Origin: Chalara sp. BL73
Lineage: Eukaryota > Ascomycota > Leotiomycetes > Helotiales
Assembly: GCA_918026815.1 (NCBI GenBank)
Contig: CAKJVC010000196.1
Span: forward strand, 62,001 to 126,000
DNA length: 64,000 bases
Direction of reading: 5' to 3'
Shown here: positions 24,002 through 34,722 of the stretch, in pieces
Layout of the letters: every line of letters begins with the position of its first letter
Numbering within the stretch: the first letter of the stretch is position 1
The notes under the pieces: generated by a model
What the model was told of the DNA's origin: nothing
Seen by the model: only the letters and a program-made list of their open reading frames with translations
Database searches by the model: none
Translations under genes and position numbers: made by a program

Positions 24002-24474
24002 AGTAAAGAAACTTGATTCGTTTTTACATAAATGAGAAAAATTTGGATAAGAGGGTCAACTTATCAGCATTGGCGACCGCCCTGCCAGCATCCTGGCAGT
24101 ATTCCTAAGCCTTGGATTATCACAGACTAGGAGACACGCTGGCATATGGGATGGGGTGTAGTCTCGGTTGTCTTTGTGTAAATATTTAGTATTTAAGCGC
24201 GCTTTGCAGAGACCAGACACAGTTGAGGAAGAAGACAGATAATGTATCGACAAACACCATTGAAGTACACAAAGGTCCATATGCCAAGACAGTGAACCCA
24301 GTGTGACGTGCTTCCATCAATCAACCGGGGCAGTACTAGTAACAGTGAGAGGCTAGAATTGTGGATCCTTTCCTTCCCTTTCCTAGCGAGATTGAGACTG
24401 GGCTAAGCCCCAACTTGGGTGGTGATCTTCTCGTCCGTCCCTCCTCTCTCCCGCAACCTGATCCAAGATCATCA

Positions 24475-24509
24475 TCGTCAACGTCCGTCAACGATCAACG
24501 ATCAACGTC
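24475..24509. repeat. CGTCAAC/GATCAAC short tandem repeat in the OPY2 leader region
   Basis: Five close copies of a (G/C)TCAACG-like unit in 35 nt (tcaacgtccg, tcaacgatc, aacgatcaacg). It lies about 440 nt upstream of the OPY2 start, in probable promoter or leader. Confidence 0.6.
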
Positions 24510-24556
24510 TCTAGAATCAGCCCCCATCGCTTCGGTCCCATCAATTCTCACCGTCG

Positions 24557-24580
24557 ATGCCAGTGTCACTGTCAATGTAG
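24557..24580 (+). promoter_or_regulatory. Possible uORF in the OPY2 leader
   Basis: ATG CCA GTG TCA CTG TCA ATG TAG encodes seven residues about 370 nt before the OPY2 start codon. Whether the transcript includes it depends on the unmapped transcription start. Confidence 0.3.
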
Positions 24581-24949
24581 TCGATTCCAGTCGTATCTCA
24601 TCGCAAGATTGCTCCCCCTTCTGAGCTTTGTTCTCTACCACACTCGTTACTCAACTGTCCTGTTATCCGCGACCGCAATCTGAGCAGCCTTGCTTCTCAA
24701 AACGATAGCAACCCGCATCATTTGCAACAATTATCTTCTTTCATAATCAGAATCCCGCATCACGAGAGCCGAAGTCTCCGCATCAGATAACCCATCCTCT
24801 GCCACCAATCAACCGTCAATCCGCCATCGACTTGGGCTAGATCTGAACGAGAAAAGCAGAGGCAATAACGAGCCCGCAACCATCCACGACTCAAAACAAT
24901 CATTTCAGGTACAATATACTCAGGATCAGTACAGGCTGAATAATCTGGA

Positions 24950-26199
24950 ATGGCGTCTTTCGGAGCTGGTATGGTCACCACTGTCAAATCGTAACCACCC
25001 TTGTTACTAACAATTATACAGTATCGTATGGCTCTCTCTTCAAAAGATGCGTCACAGGATGCTCTGCGGAAAACCCGCCGTGTCCAGCCTGTCCTAGCGG
25101 CACTACCTGTGCGCTGATTCCTCCAACCTGTAATGAATGCCAGAGGGTTGAATGTGTCGCAACCTCAACCTCACCAACAGCCGCCGCAAGCTTTGGAAGC
25201 AGCAAATCAAATCCCGGGCCTAACGTTGGGGCTATTGCAGGAGGCGTTATTGGCGGTGTCATTCTGATTGCAGTGGTTACATATCTGGTATGGCGCTTCT
25301 GTATCAAGACCAAAAGGCAGCAGTATGAGCAGGAGGATTGGGCCGAGGAACAAGACGATACATTCCCTACCGAGAAGGACTTCGCGATGCGACGAGATGC
25401 CAGAGCTTCGACACACACCGTTGGTTCTATCGCCTCTACTGTTCTCACACGTGCATCCAACATAATTCAAATCGCTTATATTCCAGGTGTTACAAACCGC
25501 TCCGCTCCAACCACGCCTGGACTTCTTGTTCCCCCTGTACCTCCAATTCCGATTGCCTTATCTTCTGGTTCTGGGTCTCCTAGATATGAAGATGAACACT
25601 TTTTTATGCCTGGAGACCTTCGGGACTCGACATACTCTGCTATGAGTGACCGGACATCATATGCTCGGAATAGCGTGGCTTCCACAATATACGGAAAGAA
25701 CGTAGTCGTTTCTCCGCTCCCCGCCCAAACGGTCATACGCGGCAAGGCAGCTGTTGTCAGCGTAAAATCCAATGGGGCAGCTAGCCCAGGCGAACTTACA
25801 CCTCCTGTTCCCAGTGTTGACTATAACAAATACTCACTCCACGGCCCTCCGAGCCCTGCATTCAGCGTTGGCTCTACGTTCCTGAATAATGCCAGTGCTG
25901 CTACTCAAGTTCGCCCACAAGTAGTCAGCGTAGCCAGTGGCCCAAAGAAGCCAAAATCCCAATTAGTATCTGAGCTTGAGGGTTCACCCGTTCAGAGCCG
26001 CGACTCTAATGCTATTACGATCATTGACGATACCCCTCCAATCGAACAAGGGCCTTTTTCAGACCCAGGATCATCTCACCAAAGCAGCAGCAGTCTTAGT
26101 GCTGTTATCGAAGAAGCTGAGAAACGGGTACAAGGAGGAAAAAGTACGGCAAGCAAAAATGGCTATCCCTTCGGGGATGAGCACGAATTGAAGGATTGA
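24950..26199 (+). CDS. OPY2: Opy2-like membrane anchor of the HOG/MAPK pathway
   Basis: In yeast, Opy2 is a single-pass plasma-membrane protein that recruits Ste50-Ste11 to switch on the osmostress MAPK cascade. Exons 24950-24968 (19 nt, MASFGA plus one base) and 25022-26199; 398 aa. Features: a short extracellular Cys-rich region at about residues 17-60 (CVTGCSAENPPCPACPSG, CNECQRVEC), a Ser/Thr linker, a Gly-rich then hydrophobic membrane span at about 76-100 (GAIAGGVIGGVILIAVV), a basic stop-transfer (KTKRQ) and a long disordered cytoplasmic tail with Pro-rich patches (LLVPPVPPIPIA, LTPPVPSV). No cleavable signal is present, as in yeast. The tail resembles Ste50/SH3-binding regions but I cannot point to a proven site. 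The microexon start depends on one GTATGG-ACAG intron, whose removal restores a continuous frame. Confidence 0.85.
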
Positions 26200-27115
26200 A
26201 ATCTACCTCTTACTTGAATACACATTACGGACAGCTCGGGTGGCTCTGGAGTAACCCGGACACTTATTTCTCTTATTCGTCAATATTTGAAATCTCCTTC
26301 AAGTTTTTAGGATGGGGCGTATATGGTGCGTTCCTAGGGGCACTTGACGGGATTCTGGTTTTCTGGATGGTGGCTTCTATATATGATCGAGCATGATCTG
26401 TCAATAGCTTTTATAGATGATGATTCAATGTAAATATTCATTGAGTAATTTGGAGCATATGGGATTTTCTCTAATACCTATTTGCATGATTGAAACGGTC
26501 ATTTATTAACCTCAAGATATCTCACTGGCTTTATTTTAAATGACAAAACATGTCATCAGATCACTATAGTCTACATTGTAGAGATGGCAATAGCGTATCT
26601 CCACATATCTTAGGTCTGATAAAACGGCAGGCACTAGGTCCCTCTTTTGTTTAAAACTTAAGAGGACTAGCACTAACACTGGTGTATCCTCGCACTGCCC
26701 AAAATCATGGATCGCTGATCTAAATGTGCACTGGCCTGCGTGCCTTCGATCGTTAATTTATCACATGCTCCGACGACTCCCTCATCTCTTTCTTATTCGA
26801 GATTCACGACGAGCAGACGGAACTGAGAAGTGTCAGAACCGAGTCCAAATTGCAATTTCGCAAGAATAAGTCGGCCGTCGTGCTGGAGTGTTCAATGATT
26901 CCACAAGCCCGGCGATGATGGCTGATGACAGGATAAAATGTAGTACTCTATAGTCGGAGTGGTGAAGCCATTGAGATTAACCATGATAGCGAGTATTGGA
27001 GGAAGAGAGTGCATGATTAATTATGTCAGCGAGGCAGAAGTGACTCCGTTGTTTAGATAGCAATGCTCAGACAGCAACGCCTGTTAGGGAAACAACCGAT
27101 TTGGGTTAATTGTCG

Positions 27116-27120
<5 letters not shown>

Positions 27121-27152
<32 letters not shown>
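27121..27152. repeat. (ATT)n microsatellite
   Basis: About ten uninterrupted ATT units preceded by GTTGTT. Confidence 0.95.
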
Positions 27153-27153
<1 letters not shown>

Positions 27154-27267
27154 ATGATGGTAATGATTATTCCTGGGGAAATGGGGATTTTCGTGTTTAT
27201 GATAAAGTTGTCGTGGTCGCCCACCAGAAAGCCTTCCCACCAACACCCTCCTCCCGTCCCTCCTGGA

Positions 27268-27307
27268 TCCTCATCCTCATCCCCATCCCCATCCCCATCC
27301 CCATCCC
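27268..27307. repeat. (CCTCAT)/(CCCCAT)n tandem repeat
   Basis: Two CCTCAT units followed by five CCCCAT units, all six bases long. Confidence 0.9.
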
Positions 27308-27870
27308 TACGAACAGAGCGAACCCGTGGGCTTACGTGAAAGCTGAATTCTAGGCCAGAACTAGATTCAAGCGCTGGGACGATTACTAACCACAGGATTT
27401 ACTTTTATCAAATGTTGTTGACATATCAGCCCTGCTTCCTTCGTTTTTTCTCAATACTTCTCTAGCTGTACAGGACCAAAAGTACATGCGCAGCCGAATA
27501 TCCTCATTGCTGTTCCCCCTCCCCCTCCCGAACCACCACCCCCCCACCCCACTCTCATGCACCAATTCTGGTCCTTTCCAGCGTCACTTTAGCAGCGTCC
27601 CGGAACTACCAGCCCTCCAGCCTCCCAAGCTCTGTCTTTGGCATTAGCGGCTGCTTTGACGAGATCGAAGGCTTTGCCGCCGTCAGAAAGCCCTTGTGAT
27701 TGGGCCGCAGCGTGGAACACAACCAGAGTTGTCGCAGTTGACCAGAGTCCTTGGAGGAAGTACTGGTACCTAAACAATTCGACGAACCAGCCCAGTACTA
27801 TACACTAGACCTCTACCGAGCGAGCGTGCGTGCCAGCGATACGTCTCCAGCACGGCCTGCGGGGACTCGA

Positions 27871-27899
27871 TACCATACCATACCATACCATACTATACT
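27871..27899. repeat. (TACCA)n microsatellite
   Basis: Four perfect TACCA units followed by degenerate TACTATACT, about 710 nt upstream of the RAS2 start. Confidence 0.9.
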
Positions 27900-28607
27900 G
27901 TTGTAAAATCATCGCCCTTCTAAATCCCATCCGTCTGCGACCGTGCTGGCCTTCTTCCTTTCTCTCTCTCCCTCTCTCCCATGATCCTCCACCTCAGACA
28001 CCAACACTTCGATTCGTGTTCAGCTTTAAGGTTGTGCTCTGGAAATAGATAGACTCTGTGCCCACCCCACTACTGTACAGAGATAGGGAGCAGCAGAGCA
28101 AACAGCAGCTGCAAAAAAGCACCAGCACCCTCTTCTTCCCCTCCATATCCCAGACCCCCAGTCGCCCAACATCACTCCGAAATTTGCCGCTAAAATCCTG
28201 AGTTTTGGGCCCCTCCGAGCAAGAAGAAAAAGATCCAGTGGTGGACATTGTGGGACACCACCACCTACCACCTCAACTTGGAACGTTTCCAGTTCTTCGA
28301 AGTCAGCATCATCTCACCTCGGAATTCCTTCAACCTTACCCTGCCTTACCATCCGCCTTTCTCACACGCAGAACCTCCTTATTCTGGAAGCTTGCCTATC
28401 GCATGTCCTATCGTTCCAAACATCTCCACAAAAACGGAAGTCCGAGCTTCAAGAGGAAACTCCCCAGCAGATCAGCGATTTATCATCGACAGCGCCAGCC
28501 TGGGTCATAGACGAATTAATCTGTCTACGCCGCAACGCCTACATCAAACTGACCGGTGAAATCGAGCATTCCCACCACCCTTCTGCCTCCTCACTACCTC
28601 CTGCAAC

Positions 28608-29375
28608 ATGGCGGGCAAGATGGTATTATACAAATTGGTGGTCTTAGGAGACGGAGGTGTGGGGAAAACAGCCTTGACGATTCAGTTGACTTTACAGCAT
28701 TTCGTGGAAACTGTAAGTACGACATGCCACACAGCACCCCGTACTGCATGTATCTTAACTCAATGGGCGTGAGGCTAATTCTTACAGTACGATCCTACCA
28801 TCGAAGACTCGTATCGGAAGCAAGTGGTCATAGATGGCCAATCGTGTATGTTGGAAGTACTCGATACAGCGGGCCAAGAAGAATACACAGCACTACGGGA
28901 CCAATGGATTCGAGACGGGGAGGGGTTTGTGCTAGTATATAGTATATCCTCAAGGTCATCTTTCACCCGGATCACAAGATTCCACAACCAGATACAACGA
29001 GTCAAGGAGTCTTCCGCGTCATCACCCTCATATCCTGGCTCTCCCATATCCTCGGTATCGCCTTCTGCGCCAGTTCCCATTATGCTTGTCGGTAATAAGA
29101 GCGATAGAGTTACGGAGCGGGAGGTTTCAACTCAGGAGGGGCACGCGCTGGCGCGAGAGCTGGGATGCGAATTTGTGGAAGCATCAGCAAAGGCTTGTAT
29201 CAATGTAGAAAAGGCATTTTATGATGTGGTGCGCCAGCTTCGGAGGCAGCGAATGCAAACCAGCAACAGCAGGCACAATTCGGGAGGTGGAAGAAAACCA
29301 CCACCAGGAGATGGTCCTTCACAAGGCCGCATATATCGCCCAACCAAAAAGAAGGGAGGATGCATAATTTTATGA
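28608..29375 (+). CDS. RAS2: Ras-2/RasB-type small GTPase
   Basis: Membrane-anchored signalling GTPase. Exons 28608-28712 and 28788-29375; 230 aa. P-loop GDGGVGKT at 14-21, effector loop YDPTIEDSY at 36-44, DTAGQEE at 61-67, NKSD at 138-141 and SAK near 170. A Ser/Pro insertion of about 22 residues (about 110-131, ASSPSYPGSPISS) sits before the NKxD strand. This is the mark of the filamentous-fungal RasB/ras-2 group rather than RasA. The C-terminus is hypervariable, polybasic (RPTKKKGG) and ends in the CaaX box CIIL; Leu at the last position suggests geranylgeranylation is possible as well as farnesylation. Known roles in this group are morphogenesis and polar growth. Confidence 0.94.
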
Positions 29376-30343
29376 GAGGGCCGCCATGAGATCTCCCTGG
29401 AGCCTAGAATATGGAATCTTGGCTCGACGAAGGCATGGACATTCACGATGTTAACGACACTCCTTCACCCCTGAGTTTAGCACGCAACTCTGGACCTCTT
29501 CAACACCATATTTTGCTCTCAATTCCCATCCATACAACTCGGCGAATGGAGTACCAAAAGACAGGCAAATGGCGTATTCATGATACTGACGGACTTCTTC
29601 AAATTATATGGACATTCTATATCGATACTTGGAAGGAATGATATATCGAGTCCGCAAAATGGGATGGGTGTCTCGGGCGCATTTGATGGGGAAATATTTA
29701 GTCAGTTGCACATTGTTCGGATCTTCTCTCAAACTTCTTCTTCAGAGTCCATATTTGGTAGCGAAGATGGATAGGTTTTTTTGCATGTGGGAGGAGAAAG
29801 GGAGTCATACTCGAGAAATCAGATATCTGAGCGATCACCTGTTTATACTGCAATGAATGCGCGAATATCAAGTTCTCTATGCTGAAATCCCAATTTTCCG
29901 ATTTCACAATCGGCAAAGCTCAGAATCTTGAGAATTCTAAGTGGCCCCAAAGGTCAAGATGATACCAAGCCACAAGTCCAGAAAAGAGAAGCTCCCTAGA
30001 ATTCTAGCCTTCACCGTCATCGACCCCCCAAAATTCCCAACTTTTTTTTCCCCCCTCCCTTCCACTGGGCGACCCCCACACCATGATGTTCCTCTCTTGT
30101 CCCACGGTTTTTCCCCCAAGCATAACCCCGCCCAAAACGTGTAACCCTCATGGCAAAGACGCTCGGAACCTCGTGCTGGAGTGTCTTTGTTTCATTGCTC
30201 AACTCACCTTCCCAAAAGGCTCTTTAAAACTGTTTCCAAGAGCGTGGTAACCAGGGCGGTGGGAAAGTCAGTACCCATTAATGAAGCGTTATGATGGGGT
30301 TCAACCAGGGTGGATGTGTTAAGCGAGAAACGAGTTTTGGAGA

Positions 30344-30438
30344 GCGTGTGTGTGTGAGAGAGAGAGAGCGAGTGAGTGTGTGTGAGAGAGAGAGAGGGAG
30401 GGAGAGGGAGGGAGGGAGGGAGGGAGAGAGAGACGAGA
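30344..30438. repeat. Purine-rich (GT)/(GA)/(GGGA)n compound repeat
   Basis: About 95 nt of GT, GA and GGGA units, with the purine strand on top. The long Ser/Leu/His-rich open frame on the opposite strand is produced by this repeat and is not a gene. Confidence 0.95.
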
Positions 30439-30808
30439 CACGGAAGTTTTACTGGATGCGGATGTTTTATACTTTTTTCAAGAGGTTTTAGAGTTTGAAG
30501 AGGAGATTGGGAAGATGGGCGCCGGCACATGGGGGATTCTAGGGAGTATTGAAGAGGCAGTAGGAGATGATAGATACTGTACAAGAAGGAGTTACTTCCA
30601 CAAGTCTCGAGATATTAGAGGGAATGCTACCTACCTAAAAGGTAGCCCCCTTTGTGACATTTTACCACCCCGTTCATCGGTGGTGGCCCAATACGGCTCT
30701 TACTAACAAGAACATCGATTCCATGCTGCTTTCATTGATTTCTCCAGTCACAGAAACCCAAGAAGCCCAACCCCAAGAAGTTTCGGCCGAGATCTGATAA
30801 TGCATTGA

Positions 30809-30853
30809 GGGGGGGGGGATAACCAACACCCCCCCCCCCCCCCCCCAAAAAAA
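30809..30853. repeat. G10-loop-C18-A7 homopolymer cluster
   Basis: Ten G at 30809-30818, a 10-nt spacer, eighteen C at 30829-30846 and seven A at 30847-30853. The G and C runs can pair as a hairpin with a 10-nt loop. Confidence 0.95.
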
Positions 30854-31169
30854 GGTACCGATACCTTGGACCCCATGCAAATACCAACATCCATCCCCTA
30901 TCCTCAGACGACATCAGAGCATGATGGCAAAAAACAAAATACAAAAACAAAACCTCCCCTCCAACGCGTCAACCGCGCAACGCCAGCCAAACGGCATATC
31001 CGAGACGCCTCCTTCGGGGACCTAACAGCAAGTCAACATCTCTGTTGTTCTTTCTTGCACACTAGTTCCCGCTTTCAAGTGTTCCCGGTGCTGCCTCCAA
31101 GGGAAGGGGAAATGTTGGCATGCGGCGTAGCCGGCCGGCCGCTTCATTTTCTCGAACAACGCTGCCCTT

Positions 31170-31784
31170 TCAGTGTTGTGTCCCTTTTTTTTTTTTTTTT
31201 TTTTTTTTTTCCCCCTTCTCCTTCCAAACGTTGATGTTCTCTTGTCGTTGTTGTTGTTGTTGTTGGTTCTTCAGCATGCATACATACATACCCTGCATAC
31301 ATGAACGTGGCCTATCGCGCCAGTGACAAAGAAAGCCGCCTTCCGCGGCCACAGACGCTGAACTGACGCTGACGGGCGGCTTACCTTTCCCTACCTGCAC
31401 GTTTTCCTCCCTACTTACCTTAATGATAAAGTCCAGGAAGCGTTTGGAGGGAGCTGGTTGGATGAGATATACGTAAGGATAGTACTCATAGGGACGGGCC
31501 GCGGCCTTGTCATCTTCTGCTGCAGATGGGCTTATTGCAGTGCTTTTATGTGAATGGTGAGATGTAGTGAAAGTGGTTGCAGAGGATATTACGGCTAGGG
31601 ACGTCTGCTTGGTGGGAAATTGGCCCATTCTGAAGCAGGATATCGTGGTTGGTTGGATGCGAGAAAATGATTTGTGATGCAGAGCATGGAGAATCGACGA
31701 ATTGGGAATTTGGGAAAGAGGGGGATTGCTTCTGTAAGAATTGCTATTGAGGCTATATTGTAGTTTATGAGCAGGTGCTATCAT
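31170..31784 (-). CDS. Possible small gene, hypothetical protein
   Basis: Not recognised. The ATG at 31784 opens a frame of 204 codons. A consensus donor (AAG|GTAAGT at 31419/31418) would end a first exon of 122 codons after LIQPAPSKRFLDFIIK. That part has plausible protein character (a Ser/His-rich start, then ARPYEYYPYVYLIQP). Beyond the donor the frame runs into GTT and poly-A repeats and is surely not coding. I could not find the matching downstream exon with certainty. It could be a short lineage-specific gene or chance frame. Confidence 0.28.
   Translation of the reverse strand: MIAPAHKLQYSLNSNSYRSNPPLSQIPNSSILHALHHKSFSRIQPTTISCFRMGQFPTKQTSLAVISSATTFTTSHHSHKSTAISPSAAEDDKAAARPYEYYPYVYLIQPAPSKRFLDFIIKVSREENVQVGKGKPPVSVSSASVAAEGGFLCHWRDRPRSCMQGMYVCMLKNQQQQQQRQENINVWKEKGEKKKKKKKKGTQH
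31185..31210. repeat. Poly(T)26 tract
   Basis: Twenty-six T followed by five C. Confidence 0.95.
31247..31290. repeat. (GTT)n and (CATA)n microsatellites
   Basis: About six to seven GTT units, then after a 10-nt gap about four degenerate CATA units. Confidence 0.85.
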
Positions 31785-33506
31785 TGGCTGGTTTTCTTTT
31801 TATTTCTTACTTTTTTGTTTGTGTTCGGTCTGATATGGCATGATGTTTTATGTGCGTGCATGGAACAAGCAGCGCCTTTTCCATGCTTTGGTGAGCTATG
31901 TGTAGAATTTCATGATGTATTTCAAATAATGTGTACACCATTCAGACTTGCAAGTCCTTGCTACATCCTCTAGCTCAAGCTGTCAGTGTACAAATTCGAT
32001 AGCAACGTATGCTGCTGAACTCTACTCTTGTAATCTCGTAGACACGCTATGCGCCAAGTGCAACAAACCACTGCCTCCTGCTCGTCAGATGCTCTCCAGG
32101 CATTCTCCGTAGTTGATTTCAAAGCAAATCAATAAGATCATGCACCGCAATCCTTTTCCTTTCTTCCAACTGTGAAAAGCAAAGTGTAAAAAGGCAAAGC
32201 CTCCCTAGCCAGAACTAGCACGGATTCTCGCTTCTGCGCCCTCCTCAACTCGCTTCACACCTACACCATGCACCATGCACCTCGTGCATCAGCCATCTCT
32301 TTCCCTTCCACAAAAGCAGCAACCTCTTCCCTCCCGCGAACTCAACGCTCGGCTTTCCCAGGCCAGGCTTAACACGCGAGGCAAAAGAAGCTAAAGAGTT
32401 CGCCTCGCAGAGCTAGTCGATCACGTGTTCACCGAGAACGAGAAGGAGAAGGGCGAAGAAAGGGGAGCCGAGAGAGAGGCAAGGGAGCTTATATTTTGTG
32501 TAACCCACGAGCAGTACCAGGTATATCTGAACATGTGGGGTTCCACGCGGTTGGCAGCGCACTCGGGATATGGGGGGGGAAGAGTCTGGGGTATTTCAAC
32601 GGGTTTTGGTCAGAAGAGGGGAGCGGTGACCGAGGTATGTCCGCAAATAGGCCCGTTTGGTGTCATACGTTGTGCGACTTACTGGGCAGTGTGTTGTGTT
32701 TTCTCCTCGCAAAACGTAGATCTTTTTTTGATAGGAATTTGTGTGTGCCTAGGTCTGGAGAAAGGGGATATGCGGGGTAAGCAACCTAGAGGTAGAAACA
32801 GAACGGCTAAAGTCCCATGTGGACAGTAGGCTCGGGTCGGGTCGTGCAGTGGATTACGATCGTCAACAACATGTCAGTGGCCGTCGGTGAGGGAGCGGTG
32901 CTGGGTAGCTAGTTCCGGTGAGATGGGAACTGACTGGTCATGTTGCGGCTCTAGACGGTTAGTCGTATGAATCTGCGAATAGCGACATGCTGACGTGCTG
33001 ACGGATGCTGACAGGAATTGAAACTTGTGCTGAGAATCAATGCTGATGATACCACTTACGGTATCTCCCGTCGCGTTGGTCGTAAATTCATGCCGGTAGT
33101 TGCTCAGTCTTCTATAAAAAGCGAGACGTCATGCCGATTTTTATGTGGGATGCCTTGTAGAAAGGCATAAGCTTGGAGGCGAATCTGCAACAGTATGCTG
33201 TCAACCACGCATCTGTTGCAGATATATGCAACCCAGCCTCGTAACGCAAACGCAGACGTAAGCATTGCATAAGGCGGGTAGGTAAGTGTCCAGATGTGTT
33301 TAGAAACGAAGCTGTGTGGCCATGAAAGCAGATGTTTGCAGGTTCATGGTATATCCGAGAATCTCAAGGGCTTTGTCACATAACATCTCGTAATTCCGGA
33401 TAAGGAAACATCTATACAATTTTGCGTTAACCTATCAGTCATGAGAACTGATAGTCATGAACCTACCAATTTTAACTAACTTACCTCAATAGTTGATGTT
33501 CCGAGC
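31785..33506. other. Intergenic, no gene seen
   Basis: 1.7 kb without an ATG-started frame of coding character. A 134-codon frame at 32425-32829 begins with GTG, is Glu/Arg-rich at the front and lacks family signal. Confidence 0.5.
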
Positions 33507-34346
33507 CCAAACGCCTATACCTCCAGTACCTGTGCCTGCTTTTCAGATGCCCAAAACTCTTCAACAAGAGCCGCAACCACCTTTGCATCCGTCCCCACAA
33601 CATTATGGCCAGCTCCATCTACCCGCTTGATATTCTTCTTCCACCCAATAGCACCCAACTACCTCGTAACCGATTCCGCCCCAATTACCGTATCCTTCTC
33701 CACCACGATTACCAAAATTTTAAGATTGCTATCCACCAGCTTTCTATACGACTCATGCTGATCGTAAACGCCTCCATACCTGAACAAGCTCACCAGACTC
33801 GCGCTATGACCAGGATGATTATCCCTCTCCCATCTCTAGAACGGCTCGTAATCTACTTCTCTGTTCTTCAAACGGTCTTTCCACCCTTCTTTCGAGGAGG
33901 CATCGCACTCAACACACCGCACGATCATGCGGTATCCAAGCCATCCCAGGTCCCACCGAGTCAGCACCATGGCTAGTTGAAGATACTGCAGAAGCTCAGG
34001 AGCTTCAGCTGTCTTGGAAGCTGAACCCGCAGAAAAAAAAGAGCGTCTCCGGATTCTAGGACGGGTCTTGCGCTCTAGCTCACAGCAGGGAATTCAATAT
34101 GATTTAATAGGAAATTGAGGCGTACATGGCGGTGGGACCTCCACCATGTATCAAAAGCACTTTTCTTGCACCCGGAGAAGTGTTAGTACTGAAACCGTAA
34201 TAATGTATCACTTCCCAGGATGACTGGACATCTTGCCCTAGTAGAAGAATCCAAGGGAACTCTTCCTCAAATGCCTTTGCTGATCGCCGTGGAATGTAGG
34301 AGAGCCCATTGATAAAAAGACGGTGAGGCAATGAAAGCATCGCCAT
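33507..34346 (-). pseudogene. Alpha/beta-hydrolase pseudogene
   Basis: The 5' part (34346-34104) reads SWEVIHYYGF then ARKVLLIHGGG, the start of a hydrolase fold with its oxyanion HG loop, and then stops. The 3' part (about 33835-33507) reads HPGHSASLVSLFRYGGVYDQHE, LKILVIVVEKDTVIG and IKRVDGAGHNVVGTDAKVV. These give the helix region, the strand bearing the acid residue (EKDT) and the catalytic His (GAGH). Between them about 100 residues, including the GxSxG nucleophile, are missing. In-frame stops lie at 33659-33661 (TAG in ESVTR-stop-LGAIGW) and about 33830 (TAG). It cannot make an active hydrolase. This is a decayed single-copy gene or the remnant of a duplicate. Confidence 0.8.
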
Positions 34347-34722
34347 CTTTAATGAATTTTAATTTGGGCAGTTATAATGCTCAAAGGTATAAATGCAAGC
34401 TTCAAAATAAATCACCCAGCTAGTTCTTGGGTATAACTAGTCCTAACAGACAGATAGGCTTGATTTGTCATCCTCTCTCGACCGACCCACCCAAAGACGA
34501 AATGTGGATATAATCAGACGACAAGAAAGGTAAGAGGAATGTAGAGGCAATCTAAATTTTTGTGATCTACTATATCGCACATCTCTTCTGATATTTTCTT
34601 CTCGTGCACTTACTCGAAAACACCGCATTCAAAGGGACGAGGATCATGCTTCCGAAGTGAAAAATTGGTATATGATACTAATGAGTATTGATATTAATGA
34701 GTACTGATAAAAGGCTGAGATA
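34347..34722. other. Short intergenic gap
   Basis: 376 nt between the hydrolase relic and the phosphodiesterase stop codon. Nothing recognisable. Confidence 0.5.

Larger units (their letters stand above)
21691..24949. other. Long divergent intergenic region between chitin synthase and OPY2
   Basis: 3.26 kb holding both promoters and the long OPY2 leader. Apart from the repeats, relic and uORF listed separately, I see no supported gene. Several open frames of 60-119 codons on either strand lack ATG context, splice sites and family signal. Confidence 0.5.
26200..28607. other. Intergenic, OPY2 3' region and RAS2 promoter/leader
   Basis: 2.4 kb with no supported gene. The right half is rich in microsatellites and pyrimidine-rich tracts (listed separately), common in long fungal leaders. 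A 66-codon frame at 26196-26396 overlapping the OPY2 stop has no family resemblance. Confidence 0.5.
29376..31169. other. RAS2 3' region and simple-sequence-rich intergenic DNA
   Basis: About 1.8 kb without a supported gene. It contains several long simple repeats and homopolymers, listed separately. Confidence 0.5.

Noticed and set aside
28026..28271. Minus-strand frames in the RAS2 leader region
   Set aside because: Composition shadows of pyrimidine-rich leader; no start context or homology.
30204..30584. 126-codon minus frame rich in Ser, Leu and His
   Set aside because: Created by the GT/GA/GGGA repeat; not protein-like outside it.
32425..32829. 134-codon plus frame near 32.5 kb
   Set aside because: Begins with GTG; purine-rich front and no recognisable domain or splice pattern.
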